This document shows positions 14,050 through 27,559 of a DNA stretch of 64,000 bases, piece after piece (position 1 is the stretch's first letter; every line of letters begins with the position of its first letter). Source of the stretch: Larix kaempferi (taxonomy: Eukaryota > Streptophyta > Pinopsida > Pinales > Pinaceae); assembly GCA_027924585.1 (NCBI GenBank), contig BSBM01000917.1:10469501-10533500 (forward strand), in the 5' to 3' direction. Under the pieces are notes generated by a model. It ran no database searches. It saw nothing but the letters and a program-made list of their open reading frames with translations, and had not been told where the DNA came from. Both the position numbers and the translations under genes were made by a program.

Positions 14050-17000
14050 TAAACCTTCTAGAAGCTGTGATTTTAAAAAACGGTGGAAGTAAACTTTTCT
14101 TATTTCCGGACGCATGCGCAAACAATAGAAAGTCGTTATGACGTAGAATGTGCATACTTTGTAGATTCCATTTATGAAGTAAAACACATTTTCTAAAAAC
14201 TCGTGTTTTTTACGAAATCATGTAAACCTTCTAGAAGCTGTGATTTTAAAAAAAGGTGGAAGTAAGCTTTTCTTATTTCCGGATGCATGCGCAAACTATA
14301 GAAAGTCGTTATGACGTAGAATGTGCATACTTTGTTGATTCCATTTATGAAATAAAACACATTTTCTAAAAACTCGTGTTTTTTAAGAAATCGTGTAAAC
14401 CTTCTAGAAGCTGTGAATTAAAAAAACGGGGGAAGTAAGCTTTTCTTATTTCCGGACGCATGCGCAAACTATAGAAATTCGTTATGATGTAGAATGTGCA
14501 TACTTTGTAGATTCCATTTATGAAATAAAACACATTTTCTAAAAACTCGTGTTTTTTACGAAATCATGTAAACCTTCAAGAAGCTGTGATTTTAAAAAAC
14601 GGTGGAAGTAAGCTTTTCTTATTTCCGGTCGAATGCGCAAACTATAGAAAGTCATTATGGCGTAGAATGTGCATACTTTGTTGATTCCATTTATGAAATA
14701 AAACACATTTTCTAAAAACTCGTATTTTTTACGAAATCATGTAAACCTTCTAGAAGCTGTGATTTTAAAAAACGGTGGAAGTAAGCTTTTCTTATTTCCG
14801 GACGCATGCGCAAACTATAGAAATTCATTATGACGTAGAATGTGCATACTTTTTTGATTCCATTTATGAAATAAAACACATTTTCTAAAAACTCGTGTTT
14901 TTAAAGAAATCATGTAAACCATCTAGAAGCTGTGAATTAAAAAAACGGGGGAAGTAAGCTTTTCTTATTTCCGGACGCATGCGCAAACTATAGAAAGTCG
15001 TTATGACGTAGAATGTGCATACTTTGTAGATTCCATTTATGAAATAAAACACATTTTCTAAAAACTCGTGTTTTTTAAGAAATCATGTAAACCTTCTAGA
15101 AGCTGTGATTTTAAAAAACGGTGGAAGTAAGCTTCTCTTATTTCCGGATGCATGCGCAAACTATAGAAAGTCGTTATGACGTAGAATGTGCATACTTTGT
15201 AGATTCCATTTATGAAATAAAACACATTTTCTAAAAACTCGTGTTTTTTACGAAATCATGTAAACCTTCTAGAAGCTGTGATTTTAAAAAATGGTAGAAG
15301 TAAGCTTTTCTTATTTCTGGACGCATGCGTAAACTATAGAAAGTCGTTATGACGTAGAATGTGCATACTTTGTTGATTCCATTTATGAAATAAAACACAT
15401 TTTCTAAAAACTCATGTTTTTAAAGAAATCATGTAAACCTTCTAGAAGCTGTGAATTAAAAAAACGGGGGAGGTAAGCTTTTCTTATTTCCGGATGCATG
15501 CGCAAACTATAGAAAGTCGTTATGATGTAGAATGTGCATACTTTGTAGATTCCATTTATGAAATAAAACACATTTTCTAAAAACTCGTGTTTTTTACGAA
15601 ATCATGTAAACCTTCTAGAAGCTGTGATTTTAAAAAACGGTGGAAGTAAGCTTTTCTTATTTCCGGACGCATGTGCAAACTATAGAAAGTCGTTATGACG
15701 TAGAATGTGCATACTTTGTTGATTCCATATATGAAATAAAACACATTTTAAAAAAACTCGTGTGTTTTAAGAAATCATGTAAACCTTCTAGAAGCTGTGA
15801 TTTTAAAAAACGGTGGAAGTAAGCTTTTCTTATTTCCGGATGCATGCGCAAACTATAGAAAGTCGTTATGATGTAGAATGTGCATACTTTGTAGATGCCA
15901 TTTATGAAAAAAACACATTTTCTAAAAACTCCTGTTTTTTACGAAATCATGTAAACCTTCAAGAAGCTGTGATTTTAAAAAACGGTGGAAGTAAGCTTTT
16001 CTTATTTCCGGTCGAATTCGCAAACTATAGAAAGTCGTTATGACGTAGAATGTGCATACTTTGTTGATTCCATTTATGAAATAAAACACATTTTCTAAAA
16101 ACTCGTGTTTTTTACGAAATCATGTAAACCTTCTAGAAGCTGTGATTTTAAAAAACGGTGGAAGTAAACTTTTCTTATTTCCGGACGCATGCGCAAACAA
16201 TAGAAAGTCGTTATGACGTAGAATGTGCATACTTTGTAGATTCCATTTATGAAGTAAAACACATTTTCTAAAAACTCGTGTTTTTTACGAAATCATGTAA
16301 ACCTTCTAGAAGCTGTGATTTTAAAAAAAGGTGGAAGTAAGCTTTTCTTATTTCCGGATGCATGCGCAAACTATAGAAAGTCGTTATGACGTAGAATGTG
16401 CATACTTTGTTGATTCCATTTATGAAATAAAACACATTTTCTAAAAACTCGTGTTTTTTAAGAAATCGTGTAAACCTTCTAGAAGCTGTGAATTAAAAAA
16501 ACGGGGGAAGTAAGCTTTTCTTATTTCCGGACGCATGCGCAAACTATAGAAAGTCGTTATGATGTAGAATGTGCATACTTTGTAGATTCCATTTATGAAA
16601 TAAAACACATTTTCTAAAAACTCGTGTTTTTTACGAAATCATGTAAACCTTCAAGAAGCTGTGATTTTAAAAACCGGTGGAAGTAAGCTTTTCTTATTTC
16701 CGGTCGAATGCGCAAACTATAGAAAGTCATTATGGCGTAGAATGTGCATACTTTGTTGATTCCATTTATGAAATAAAACACATTTTCTAAAAACTCGTAT
16801 TTTTTACGAAATCATGTAAACCTTCTAGAAGCTGTGATTTTAAAAAACGGTGGAAGTAAGCTTTTCTTATTTCCGGACGCATGCGCAAACTATAGAAATT
16901 CATTATGACGTAGAATGTGCATACTTTTTTGATTCCATTTATGAAATAAAACACATTTTCTAAAAACTCGTCTTTTTAAAGAAATCATGTAAACCATCTA

Positions 17001-20000
17001 GAAGCTGTGAATTAAAAAAACGGGGGAAGTAAGCTTTTCTTATTTCCGGACGTATGCGCAAACTATAGAAAGTCGTTATAACGTAGAATGTGCATACTTT
17101 GTAGATTCCATTTATGAAATAAAACACATTTTCTAAAAACTCGTGTTTTTTACGAAATCATGTAAACCTTCTAGAAGCTGTGATTTTAAAAAACGGTGGA
17201 AGTAAACTTTTCTTATTTCCGGACGCATGCACAAACTATAGAGAGTTGTTATGATGTAGAATGTGCATACTTTGTTGATTCCATATATGAAATAAAACAC
17301 ACTTTAAAAAAACTCGTGTTTTTTAAGAAATCATGTAAACCTTCTAGAAGCTGTGATTTTAAAAAACGGTGGAAGTAAGCTTTTCTTATTTCCGGACGCA
17401 TGCGCAAAGTATAGAAAGTCGTTATGACGTAGAATGTGCATACTTTGTTGATTCCATTTATGAAATAAAACACATTTTCTAAAAACTCGTGTTTTTTACG
17501 AAATCATGTAAACCTTCTAGAAGCTGTGATTTTAAAAAATGGGGGAAGTAAGCTTTTCTTATTTCTGGACGCATGCGCAAACTATAGAAAGTCGTTATGA
17601 CGTAGAATGTGCATACTTTGTAGATTCCATTTATGAAATAAAACACATTTTCTAAAAACTCGTGTTTTTTAAGAAATCATGTAAACCTTCTAGAAGCTGT
17701 GATTTTAAAAAACGGTGGAAGTAAGCTTCTCTTATTTCCGGATGCATGCGCAAACTATAGAAAGTCGTTATGACGTAGAATGTGCATACTTTGTAGATTC
17801 CATTTATGAAATAAAACACATTTTCTAAAAACTCGTGTTTTTTACGAAATCATGTAAACCTTCTAGAAGCTGTGATTTTAAAAAATGGTAGAAGTAAGCT
17901 TTTCTTATTTCTGGACGCATGCGTAAACTATAGAAAGTCGTTATGACGTAGAATGTGCATACTTTGTTGATTCCATTTATGAAATAAAACACATTTTCTA
18001 AAAACTCGTGTTTTTAAAGAAATCATGTAAACCTTCTAGAAACTGTGAATTAAAAAAACGGGGGAGGTAAGCTTTTCTTATTTCCGGATGCATGCGCAAA
18101 CTATAGAAAGTCGTTATGATGTAGAATGTGCATACTTTGTAGATTCCATTTATGAAATAAAACACATTTTCTAAAAACTCGTGTTTTTTACGAAATCATG
18201 TAAACCTTCTAGAAGCTGTGATTTTAAAAAACGGTGGAAGTAAGCTTTTCTTATTTCCGGACGCATGTGCAAACTATAGAAAGTCGTTATGACGTAGAAT
18301 GTGCATACTTTGTTGATTCCATATATGAAATAAAACACATTTTAAAAAAACTCGTGTTTTTTAAGAAATCATGTAAACCTTCTAGAAGCTGTGATTTTAA
18401 AAAACGGTGGAAGTAAGCTTTTCTTATTTCCGGATGCATGCGCAAACTATAGAAAGTCGTTATGATGTAGAATGTTCATACTTTGTAGATGCCATTTATG
18501 AAAAAAACACATTTTCTAAAAACTCCTGTTTTTTACGAAATCATGTAAACCTTCAAGAAGCTGTGATTTTAAAAAACGGTGGAAGTAAGCTTTTCTTATT
18601 TCCGGTCGAATTCGCAAACTATAGAAAGTCGTTATGACGTAGAATGTGCATACTTTGTTGATTCCATTTATGAAATAAAACACATTTTCTAAAAACTCGT
18701 GTTTTTTACGAAATCATGTAAACCTTCTAGAAGCTGTGATTTTAAAAAACGGTGGAAGTAAACTTTTCTTATTTCCGGACGCATGCGCAAACAATAGAAA
18801 GTCGTTATGACGTAGAATGTGCATACTTTGTAGATTCCATTTATGAAGTAAAACACATTTTCTAAAAACTCGTGTTTTTTACGAAATCATGTAAACCTTC
18901 TAGAAGCTGTGATTTTAAAAAAAGGTGGAAGTAAGCTTTTCTTATTTCCGGATGCATGCGCAAACTATAGAAAGTCGTTATGACGTAGAATGTGCATACT
19001 TTGTTGATTCCATTTATGAAATAAAACACATTTTCTAAAAACTCGTGTTTTTTAAGAAATCGTGTAAACCTTCTAGAAGCTGTGAATTAAAAAAACGGGG
19101 GAAGTAAGCTTTTCTTATTTCCGGACGCATGCGCAAACTATAGAAAGTCGTTATGATGTAGAATGTGCATACTTTGTAGATTCCATTTATGAAATAAAAC
19201 ACATTTTCTAAAAACTCGTGTTTTTTACGAAATCATGTAAACCTTCAAGAAGCTGTGATTTTAAAAAATGGTGGAAGTAAGCTTTTCTTATTTCCGGTCG
19301 AATGCGCAAACTATAGAAAGTCATTATGGCGTAGAATGTGCATACTTTGTTGATTCCATTTATGAAATAAAACACATTTTCTAAAAACTCGTATTTTTTA
19401 CGAAATCATGTAAACCTTCTAGAAGCTGTGATTTTAAAAAACGGTGGAAGTAAGCTTTTCTTATTTCCGGACGCATGCGCAAACTATAGAAATTCATTAT
19501 GACGTAGAATGTGCATACTTTTTTGATTCCATTTATGAAATAAAACACATTTTCTAAAAACTCGTGTTTTTAAAGAAATCATGTAAACCATCTAGAAGCT
19601 GTGAATTAAAAAAACGGGGGAAGTAAGCTTTTCTTATTTCCGGACGTATGCGCAAACTATAGAAAGTCGTGATAACGTAGAATGTGCATACTTTGTAGAT
19701 TCCATTTATGAAATAAAACACATTTTCTAAAAACTCGTGTTTTTTACGAAATCATGTAAACCTTCTAGAAGCTGTGATTTTAAAAAACGGTGGAAGTAAA
19801 CTTTTCTTATTTCCGGACGCATGCACAAACTATAGAGAGTTGTTATGATGTAGAATGTGCATACTTTGTTGATTCCATATATGAAATAAAACACACTTTA
19901 AAAAAACTCGTGTTTTTTAAGAAATCATGTAAACCTTCTAGAAGCTGTGATTTTAAAAAACGGTGGAAGTAAGCTTTTCTTATTTCCGGACGCATGCGCA

Positions 20001-21055
20001 AAGTATAGAAAGTCGTTATGACGTAGAATGTGCATACTTTGTTGATTCCATTTATGAAATAAAACACATTTTCTAAAAACTCGTGTTTTTTACGAAATCA
20101 TGTAAACCTTCTAGAAGCTGTGAATTTAAAAAATGGGTGAAGTAAGCTTTTCTTATTTCTGGACGCATGCGCAAACTATAGAAAGTCGTTATGACGTAGA
20201 ATGTGCATACTTTGTAGATTCCATTTATGAAATAAAACACATTTTCTAAAAACTCGTGTTTTTTAAGAAATCATGTAAACCTTCTAGAAGCTGTGATTTT
20301 AAAAAACGGTGGAAGTAAGCTTCTCTTATTTCCGGATGCATGCGCAAACTATAGAAAGTCGTTATGACGTAGAATGTGCATACTTTGTAGATTCCATTTA
20401 TGAAATAAAATACATTTTCTAAAAACTCGTGTTTTTTACGAAATCATGTAAACCTTCTAGAAGCTGTGATTTTAAAAAATGGTAGAAGTAAGCTTTTCTT
20501 ATTTCTGGACGCATGCGTAAACTATAGAATGTCGTTATGACGTAGAATGTGCATACTTTGTTGATTCCATTTATGAAATAAAACACATTTTCTAAAAACT
20601 CGTGTTTTTAAAGAAATCATGTAAACCTTCTAGAAGCTGTGAATTAAAAAAACGGGGGAGGTAAGCTTTTCTTATTTCCGGATGCATGCGCAAACTATAG
20701 AAAGTCGTTATGATGTAGAATGTGCATACTTTGTAGATTCCATTTATGAAATAAAACACATTTTCTAAAAACTCGTGTTTTTTACGAAATCATGTAAACC
20801 TTCTAGAAGCTGTGATTTTAAAAAACGGTGGAAGTAAGCTTTTCTTATTTCCGGACGCATGTGCAAACTATAGAAAGTCGTTATGACGTAGAATGTGCAT
20901 ACTTTGTTGATTCCATATATGAAATAAAACACATTTTAAAAAAACTCGTGTTTTTTAAGAAATCATGTAAACCTTCTAGAAGCTGTGATTTTAAAAAACG
21001 GTGGAAGTAAGCTTTTCTTATTTCCGGATGCATGCGCAAACTATAGAAAGTCGTT
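14050..21055 (+). repeat. 2594-bp, 15-monomer higher-order repeat array
   Basis: The marker CGCAAACAATAG is at about 14121, 16196 and 18790. The first interval is 2075 bp (12 monomers minus 1) and the second is 2594 bp (15 monomers minus 1). The 1-bp deficit is a shared deletion in ATGAAAAAAACACATT. The marker GCTTCTCTTATTTCC at 15131, 17725 and about 20319 keeps the 2594-bp spacing. The first copy therefore lacks three monomers that lie around 17.0-17.6 kb in the second, including the GCACAAACTATAGAGAGTTG monomer. Copies two and three differ at only about ten visible sites over 2.3 kb, for example near 16674/19268, 17531/20125 and 18045/20635. This is the youngest-looking HOR of the left half. 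The register breaks near 21055. Confidence 0.93.
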
Positions 21056-23500
21056 ATGACGTAGAATGTGCATACTTTGTTGATTCCATTTATGAAATAA
21101 AACATATTTTCCAAAAACTAATGTTTTTTAAGAAATCATGTAAACCTTCTAGAAGTTGTGATTTTAAAAAACGGGGGAAGTAAGCTTTTCTTATTTCCAA
21201 ACGCATGCGCAAACTATAGAGAGTCTTTATGACGTAGAACGTGCATACTTTGTTGATTCCCTTTATGAAATAAAACACATTTTCTAAAAGCTCGTGTTTT
21301 TTAAGAAATCATGTAAACCTTCTAGAAGTTGTGATTTTAAAAAACGGGGGAAGTAAGCTTTTCTTATTTCCAAACGCATGCGCAAACTATAGAAAGTCTT
21401 TATGACGTAGAATGTGCATACTTTGTTGATTCCATTTATGAAATAAAACACATTTTTGTAAAAACTCGTGTTTTTTAAGAAATCATGTAAACCTTCTAGA
21501 AGCTGTGATTTTAAAAAACGGGGCAAGTAAGCTTTTCTTATTTCCGGACGCATGCGCAAACTATAGAAAGTCGTTATGAGGTAGAATGTGCATAGTTTGT
21601 AGATTCCATTTATGAAATAAAACACATTTTCTAAAAACTCGTGTTTTTTAAGAAATCATGTAAACCTTCTAGAAGCTGTGATTTTAAAAAACGGTGGAAG
21701 TAAGCTTTTCTTATTTCCGGACGCATGCGCAAACTATAGAAAGTCGTTATGATGTAGAATGTGAATACTTTGTAGATTCCATTTATGAAATAAAACACAT
21801 TTTCTAAAAACTCGTGTTTTTTAAGAAATCATGTAAACCTTCTAGAAGCTGTGATTTTAAAAAACGGTGGATGTAAGCTTTTCTTATTTCTGGACGCATG
21901 CGAAAACTATAGAAAGTTGTTCTGACGTAGAATGTGCATACTTTGTAGATTCCATTTATGAAATAAAACACATTTTCTAAAAACTCGTGTTTTTTACGAA
22001 ATCATGTAAACCTTCTAGAAGCTGTGATTTTAAAAAACGGTGGAAGTAAACTTTTCTTATTTCGGGACGCATGCGCAAAGTATAGAAAGTCGTTATGACG
22101 TAGAATGTGCATACTTTGTAGATTCCATTTATGAAATAAAACACATTTTCTAAAAACTCGTGTTTTTTACGAAATCATGTAAACCTTCTAGAAGCTGTGA
22201 TTTTAAAAAACTGTGGAAGTAAGCTTTTCTTATTTCTAGACGCATGCGTAAACTATAGAAAGTCGTTATGACATAGAATGTGCATACTTTGTTGATTCCA
22301 TTTATGAAATAAAACACATTTTCTAAAAACTCGTGTTTTTAAAGAAATCATGTAAACCTTCTAGAAGCTGTGAATTAAAAAAACGGGGGAAGTAAGCTTT
22401 TCTTATTTCCGGACGCATGCGCAAACTATAGAAAGTCGTTATGACGTAGAATGTGCATACTTTGTAGATTCCATTTATGAAATAAAACACATTTTCTAAA
22501 AACTCGTGTTTTTTACGAAATCATGTAAACCTTCTAGAAGCTGTGATTTTAAAAAACGGTGGAAGTAAACTTTTCTTATTTCCGGACGCATGCGCAAACT
22601 ATAGAAAGTCGTTATGACGTAGAATGTGCATACTTTGTAGATTCCATTTATGAAGTAAAACACATTTTCTAAAAACTCGTGTTTTTTACGAAATCATGTA
22701 AACCTTCTAGAAGCTGTGACTTTAAAAAACGGTGGAAGTAAGCTTTTCTTATTTCCGGACGCATGCGCAAACTATAGAAAGTCGTTATGACATAGAATGT
22801 GCATACTTTCTTGATTCCATTTATAAAATAAAACACATTTTCTAAAAACTCGTGTTTTTTAAGAAATCGTGTAAACCTTCTAGAAGCTGTGAATTAAAAA
22901 AACGGGGGAAGTAAGCTTTTCTTATTTCCGGACGCATGCGCAAACTATAGAAAGTCGTTATGACATAGAATGTGCATACTTTGTAGATTCCATTTATGAA
23001 ATAAAACACATTTTCTAAAAACTCGTGTTTTTTACGAAATCATGTAAACCTTCAAGAAGCTGTGATTTTAAAAAACGCGGGAAGTAAGCTTTTCTTATTT
23101 CCGGTCGAATGCGCAAACTATAGAAAGTCGTTATGATGTAGAATGTGCATACTTTGTTGATTCCATTTATGAAATAAAACACATTTTCTAAAAACTCGTA
23201 TTTTTTATGAAATCATGTAAACCTTCTAGAAGCTGTGATTTTAAAAAACGGTGGAAGTAAGCTTTTCTTATTTTCGGGCGAATGCACAAACTATAGAAAG
23301 TCATTATGACGTAGAATGTGCATACTTTGTTGATTCCATTTATGAAATAAAACACATTTTCTAAAAACTCGTGTTTTTTTAGAAATCATGTAAATCTTCT
23401 AGAAGCTGTATTTTAAAAAACGGGGGAAGTAAGCTTTTCTTATTTACGGACGCATGCGCAAACTATAGAAAGTCGTTATGACGTAGAATGTGCATACTTT
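21056..23500 (+). repeat. Block related to 3.8-6.2 kb, 100 monomers upstream
   Basis: The monomer with CATATTTTC and AAAAACTAATG at 21113 matches 3821. The difference of 17292 bp is 100 monomers minus 8, and eight 1-bp deletions can be counted in between. The following monomers match in order: CCAAACGCATGCG with GAGAGTCTTTATG, CCAAACGCATGCG with GAAAGTCTTTATG, GGGGCAAGTAAGC, GATGTAGAATGTGAATAC (near 21753), GGATGTAAGC, and TTCGGGACGCATGCG with CAAAGTATAG. From about 22.0 to 22.6 kb it resembles 7.3-7.9 kb instead. It contains only satellite monomers. Confidence 0.8.
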
Positions 23501-23849
23501 GTAGATTCCATTTATGAAATAAAACACATTTTCTAAAAACTCATGTTTTTTACGAAATCATGTAAACCTTCTAGAAGCTGTGATTTTAAAAAACGGTGGA
23601 AGTAAGCTTTTGTTATTTCCGGACGCATGCAAAAACTATACAAAGTCGTTATGATGTAGAATGTGCATACTTTGTTGATTCCATATATGAAATAAAACAC
23701 ACTTTAAAAAAACTCGTGTTTTTTAAGAAATCATGTAAACCTTCTAGAAGCTGTGATTTTAAAAAACGGTGGAAGTAAGCTTTTCTTATTTCCGGACGCA
23801 TGCGCAAACTATAGAAAGTCGTTATGACGTAGAATGTGCATACTTTGTT

Positions 23850-25550
23850 GATTCCATTTATGAAATAAAACATATTTTCTAAAAACTAGTGTTTTTTAAG
23901 AAATCATGTAAACCTTCTAGAAGCTGTGATTTTAAAAAACGGGGGAAGTAAGCTTTTCTTATTTCCAAATGCATGCGCAAACTATAGAAAGTCATTATGA
24001 CGTAGAATGTGCATACTTTGTTGATTCCATTTATGAAATAAAACACATTTTCTAAAAACTCGTGTTTTTTAAGAAATCATGTAAACCTTCTAGAAGCTGT
24101 GATTTTAAAAAAATTGGGAAGTAAGCTTTTCTTATTTCCGGACGCATGCACAAACTATAGAAAGTCGTTATGACGTAGAATGTGCATACTTTGTAGATTC
24201 CATTTATGAAATAAAACACATTTTCTAAAAACTCGTGTTTTTTAAGAAATCATGTAAACCTTCTAGAAGCTGTGATTTTAAAAAATGGTGGAAGTAAGCT
24301 TTTCTTATTTCCGGATGCATGTGCAAACTATAGAAAGTCGTTATGACGTAGAATGTGCATACTTTGTAGATTCCATTTATGAAATAAAACACATTTTCTA
24401 AAAACTCGTGTTTTTTACGAAATCATGTAAACCTTCTAGAAGCTGTGATTTTAAAAAATGGGGGAAGTAAGCTTTTCTTATTTCCAGACGCATGCGCAAA
24501 TTATAGAAAGTCGTTATGACGTAGAATGTGCATACTTTGTAGATTCCATTTATGAAATAAAACACATTTTCTAAAAACTCGTGTTTTTAAGAAATCATGT
24601 AAACCTTCTAGAAGCTGTGATTTTAAAAAATGGGGGAAGTAAGCTTTTCTTATTTCCAGACGCATGCGCAAACTATAGAAAGTCGTTATGACGTAGAATG
24701 TGCATACTTTGTAGATTCCATTTATGAAATAAAACACATTTTCTAAAAACTCGTGTTTTTTAAGAAATCATGTAAACCTTCTAGAACCTGTGATTTTAAA
24801 AAACGGTGGAAGTAAGCTTTTCTTATTTCCGGATGCATGCGCAAACTATAGAAAGTCATTATGACGTAGAATGTGCATACTTTGTAGATTCCATTTATGA
24901 AATAAAACACATTTTCTAAAAACTCGTGTTTTTTACGAAATCATGTAAACCTTCTAGAAGCTGTGATTTTACAAAACGGTGGATGTAAGTTTTTCTTATT
25001 TCTGGACGCATGCGAAAACTATAGAAAGTCGTTTTGACGTAGAATGTGCATACTTTGTAGATTCCATTTATGAAATAAAACACATTTTCTAAAAACTCAT
25101 GTTTTTTACGAAATCATGTAAACCTTCTAGAAGCTGTGATTTTAAAAAACGGGGCAAGTAAGCTTTTCTTATTTCCGGACGCATGCGCAAACTATAGAAA
25201 GTCGTTATGACGTAGAATGTGCATACTTTGTAGATTCCATTTATGAAATAAAACACATTTTCTAAAAACTCGTGTTTTTAAGAAATCATGTAAACCTTCT
25301 AGAAGCTGTGATTTTAAAAAACGGTGGAAGTAAGCTTTTCTTATTTCCGGACGCATGCGCAAAGTATAGAAAGTCGTTATGACGTAGAATGTGCATACTT
25401 TGACGATTCCATTTATGAAATAAAACACATTTTCTAAAAACTCGTGTTGTTTACGAAATCATGTAACCCTTCTAGAAGCTGTGATTTTAAAAAACGGTGG
25501 AACTAAGCTTTTCTTATTTCTGGACGCATGCGTAAACTATAGAAAGTCGT
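23850..25550 (+). repeat. 1.7-kb segment duplicated at 30.57-32.25 kb (copy 1)
   Basis: This stretch recurs at an offset of 6723 bp, which is 39 monomers minus 24. The 24 bases are accounted for by the 20-bp deletion at 27522 and four single-base deletions in between. Shared markers are AAAACTAGTG, the AATTGGG monomer, two CCAGACGCATGCG monomers, two 1-bp deletions in GTGTTTTTAAGAAATC (24582 and 25274), TTACAAAACGGTGGATG, and TTGACGATTCC with GTTGTTTACG. Only about half a dozen differences were noticed, for example AGAACCTG at 24784 against AGAAGCTG. Confidence 0.9.
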
Positions 25551-26260
25551 TATGACATAGAATGTACATACTTTGTAGATTCCATTTATGAAATAAAACA
25601 CATTTTCTAAAAACTCGTGTTTTTTACGAAATCATGTAAACATTCTAGAAGCTGTGATTTTAAAAAACGGTGGAAGTAAACTTTTCTTATTTCCGGACGC
25701 ATGCGCAAACTATAGAAAGTCGTTATGACGTAGAATGTGCATACTTTGTAGATTCCATTTATGAAGTAAAACACATTTTCTAAAAACTCGTGTTTTTTAC
25801 GAAATCATGTAAACCTTCTAGAAGCTGTGATTTTAAAAAACGGTGGAAGTAAGCTTTTCTTATTTCCGGACGCATGGGCAAACTATAGAAAGTCGTTATG
25901 ACGTAGAATGTACATACTTTGTAGATTCCATTTATGAAATAAAACACATTTTCTAAAAACTCGTGTTTTTTACGAAATCATGTAAACATTCTAGAAGCTG
26001 TGATTTTAAAAAACGGTGGAAGTAAACTTTTCTTATTTCCGGACGCATGCGCAAACTATAGAAAGTCGTTATGACGTAGAATGTGCATACTTTGTAGATT
26101 CAATTTATGAAGTAAAACACATTTTCTAAAAACTCGTGTTTTTTACGAAATCATGTAAACCTTCTAGAAGCTGTGATTTTAAAAAACGGTGGAAGTAAGC
26201 TTTTCTTATTTCCGGACGCATGGGCAAACTATAGAAAGTCGTTATGACGTAGAATGTGCA
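25550..26260 (+). repeat. Dimer duplication, 346 bp
   Basis: The marker GTACATACTTTG is at about 25564 and 25910, and GCATGGGCAAAC is near 25874 and 26220; both pairs are 346 bp (two monomers) apart. AAACATTCTAGAAG and GAAGTAAAAC are also repeated in step. This is the shortest clean local duplication in the left half and is best explained by a slippage or unequal-exchange event of exactly two monomers. Confidence 0.85.
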
Positions 26261-27406
26261 TACGTTGTTGATTCCATTTATGAAATAAAACACATTTTCC
26301 AAAAACTCATGTTTTTTAAGAAATCGTGTAAACCTTCTAGAAGCTGTGAATTAAAAAAACGGGGAAAGTAAGCTTTTCTTATTTCCGGACACATGCGCAA
26401 ACTCTAGAAAGTCGTTATGATGTAGAATGTGCATACTTTGTAGATTCCATTTATGAAATAAAACACATTTTCTAAAAACTCGTATTTTTTACGAAATCAT
26501 GTAAACCTTCAAGAAGCTGTGATTTTAAAAAACGGTGGAAGTAAGCTTTTCTTATTTCCGGTCGAATTCGCAAACTATAGAAAGTCGTTATGACGTAGAA
26601 TGTGCATACTTTGTTGATTCCTTTTATGAAATAAAACACATTTTCTAAAAACTCGTATTTTTTATGAAATCATGTAAACCTTCTCGAAGCTGTCATTTTA
26701 AAAAATGGTGGAAGTAAGCTTTTCTTATTTCCGGACGCATGCGCAAACTATAGAAAGTCGTTATGACATAGAATGTGCATACTTTGTTGATTCCATTTAT
26801 GAAATAAAACACATTTTCTAAAAAGTCGTGTTTTTTTCGAAATCATGTAAATCTTCTAGAAGATGTGATTTTAAAAAATGGGGGAAGTAAGCTTTTCTTA
26901 TTTCCGGACGCATGCGCAAACTATAGAAAGTCGTTATGACGTAGAATGTGCATACTTTGTAGATTCCATTTATGAAATAAAACACATTTTCTAAAAACTC
27001 GTGTTTTTTACGAAATCATGTAAACATTCTAGAAGCTGTGATTTTAAAAAACGGTGGATGTAAGCTTTTCTTATTTCCGGAGGCATGCACAAACTATAGA
27101 AAGTCGTTATGATGTAGAATGTGCATACTTTGTTGATTCCATATATGAAATAAAACACACTTTAAAAAAACTCGTGTTTTTAAGAAATCATGTAAACCTT
27201 CTAGAAGCTGTGATTTTAAAAAACGGTGGAAGTAAGTTTTTCTTATTTCCGGACGCATGCGCAAACTATAGAAAGTCGTTATGATGTAGAATGTGCATAC
27301 TTTGTTGATTCGATTTATGAAATAAAACATATTTTCTAAAAACTAGTGTTTTTTAAGAAATCATGTAAACCTTCTAGAAGCTGTGATTTTAAAAAACGGG
27401 GGAAGT

Positions 27407-27559
27407 AAGCTTTTCTTATTTCCAAACGCATGCGCAAACTATAGAAAGTCATTATGACGTAGAATGTGCATACTTTGTTGATTCCATTTATGAAATAAAA
27501 CACATTTTCTAAAAACTCGTGTCCTTCTAGAAGCTGTGATTTTAAAAAATGGGGGAAGT
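27407..27559 (+). repeat. Truncated 153-bp monomer with 20-bp internal deletion
   Basis: The distance between successive AAGCTT motifs is 153 bp here instead of 173. The junction reads CTCGTGTCCTTCTAG at 27516-27530. The missing bases correspond to consensus 117-136, the right arm of the hairpin and the GTAAA before the XbaI palindrome. No clear microhomology flanks the junction. It is the only deletion of more than a few bases I found in the window, and it is single copy: related monomers near 24.05 and 30.77 kb are full length. Confidence 0.93.

Noticed and set aside
21284-21625. The longest frame, 113 residues on the minus strand, with internal peptide repetition
   Set aside because: It spans two monomers only because of a 1-bp insertion (CATTTTTGTAAAAAC) that restores the frame. 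Similar frames at 37692-38033 and 43055-43396 come from a 1-bp insertion in the T run. This is what chance indels in a satellite would give.
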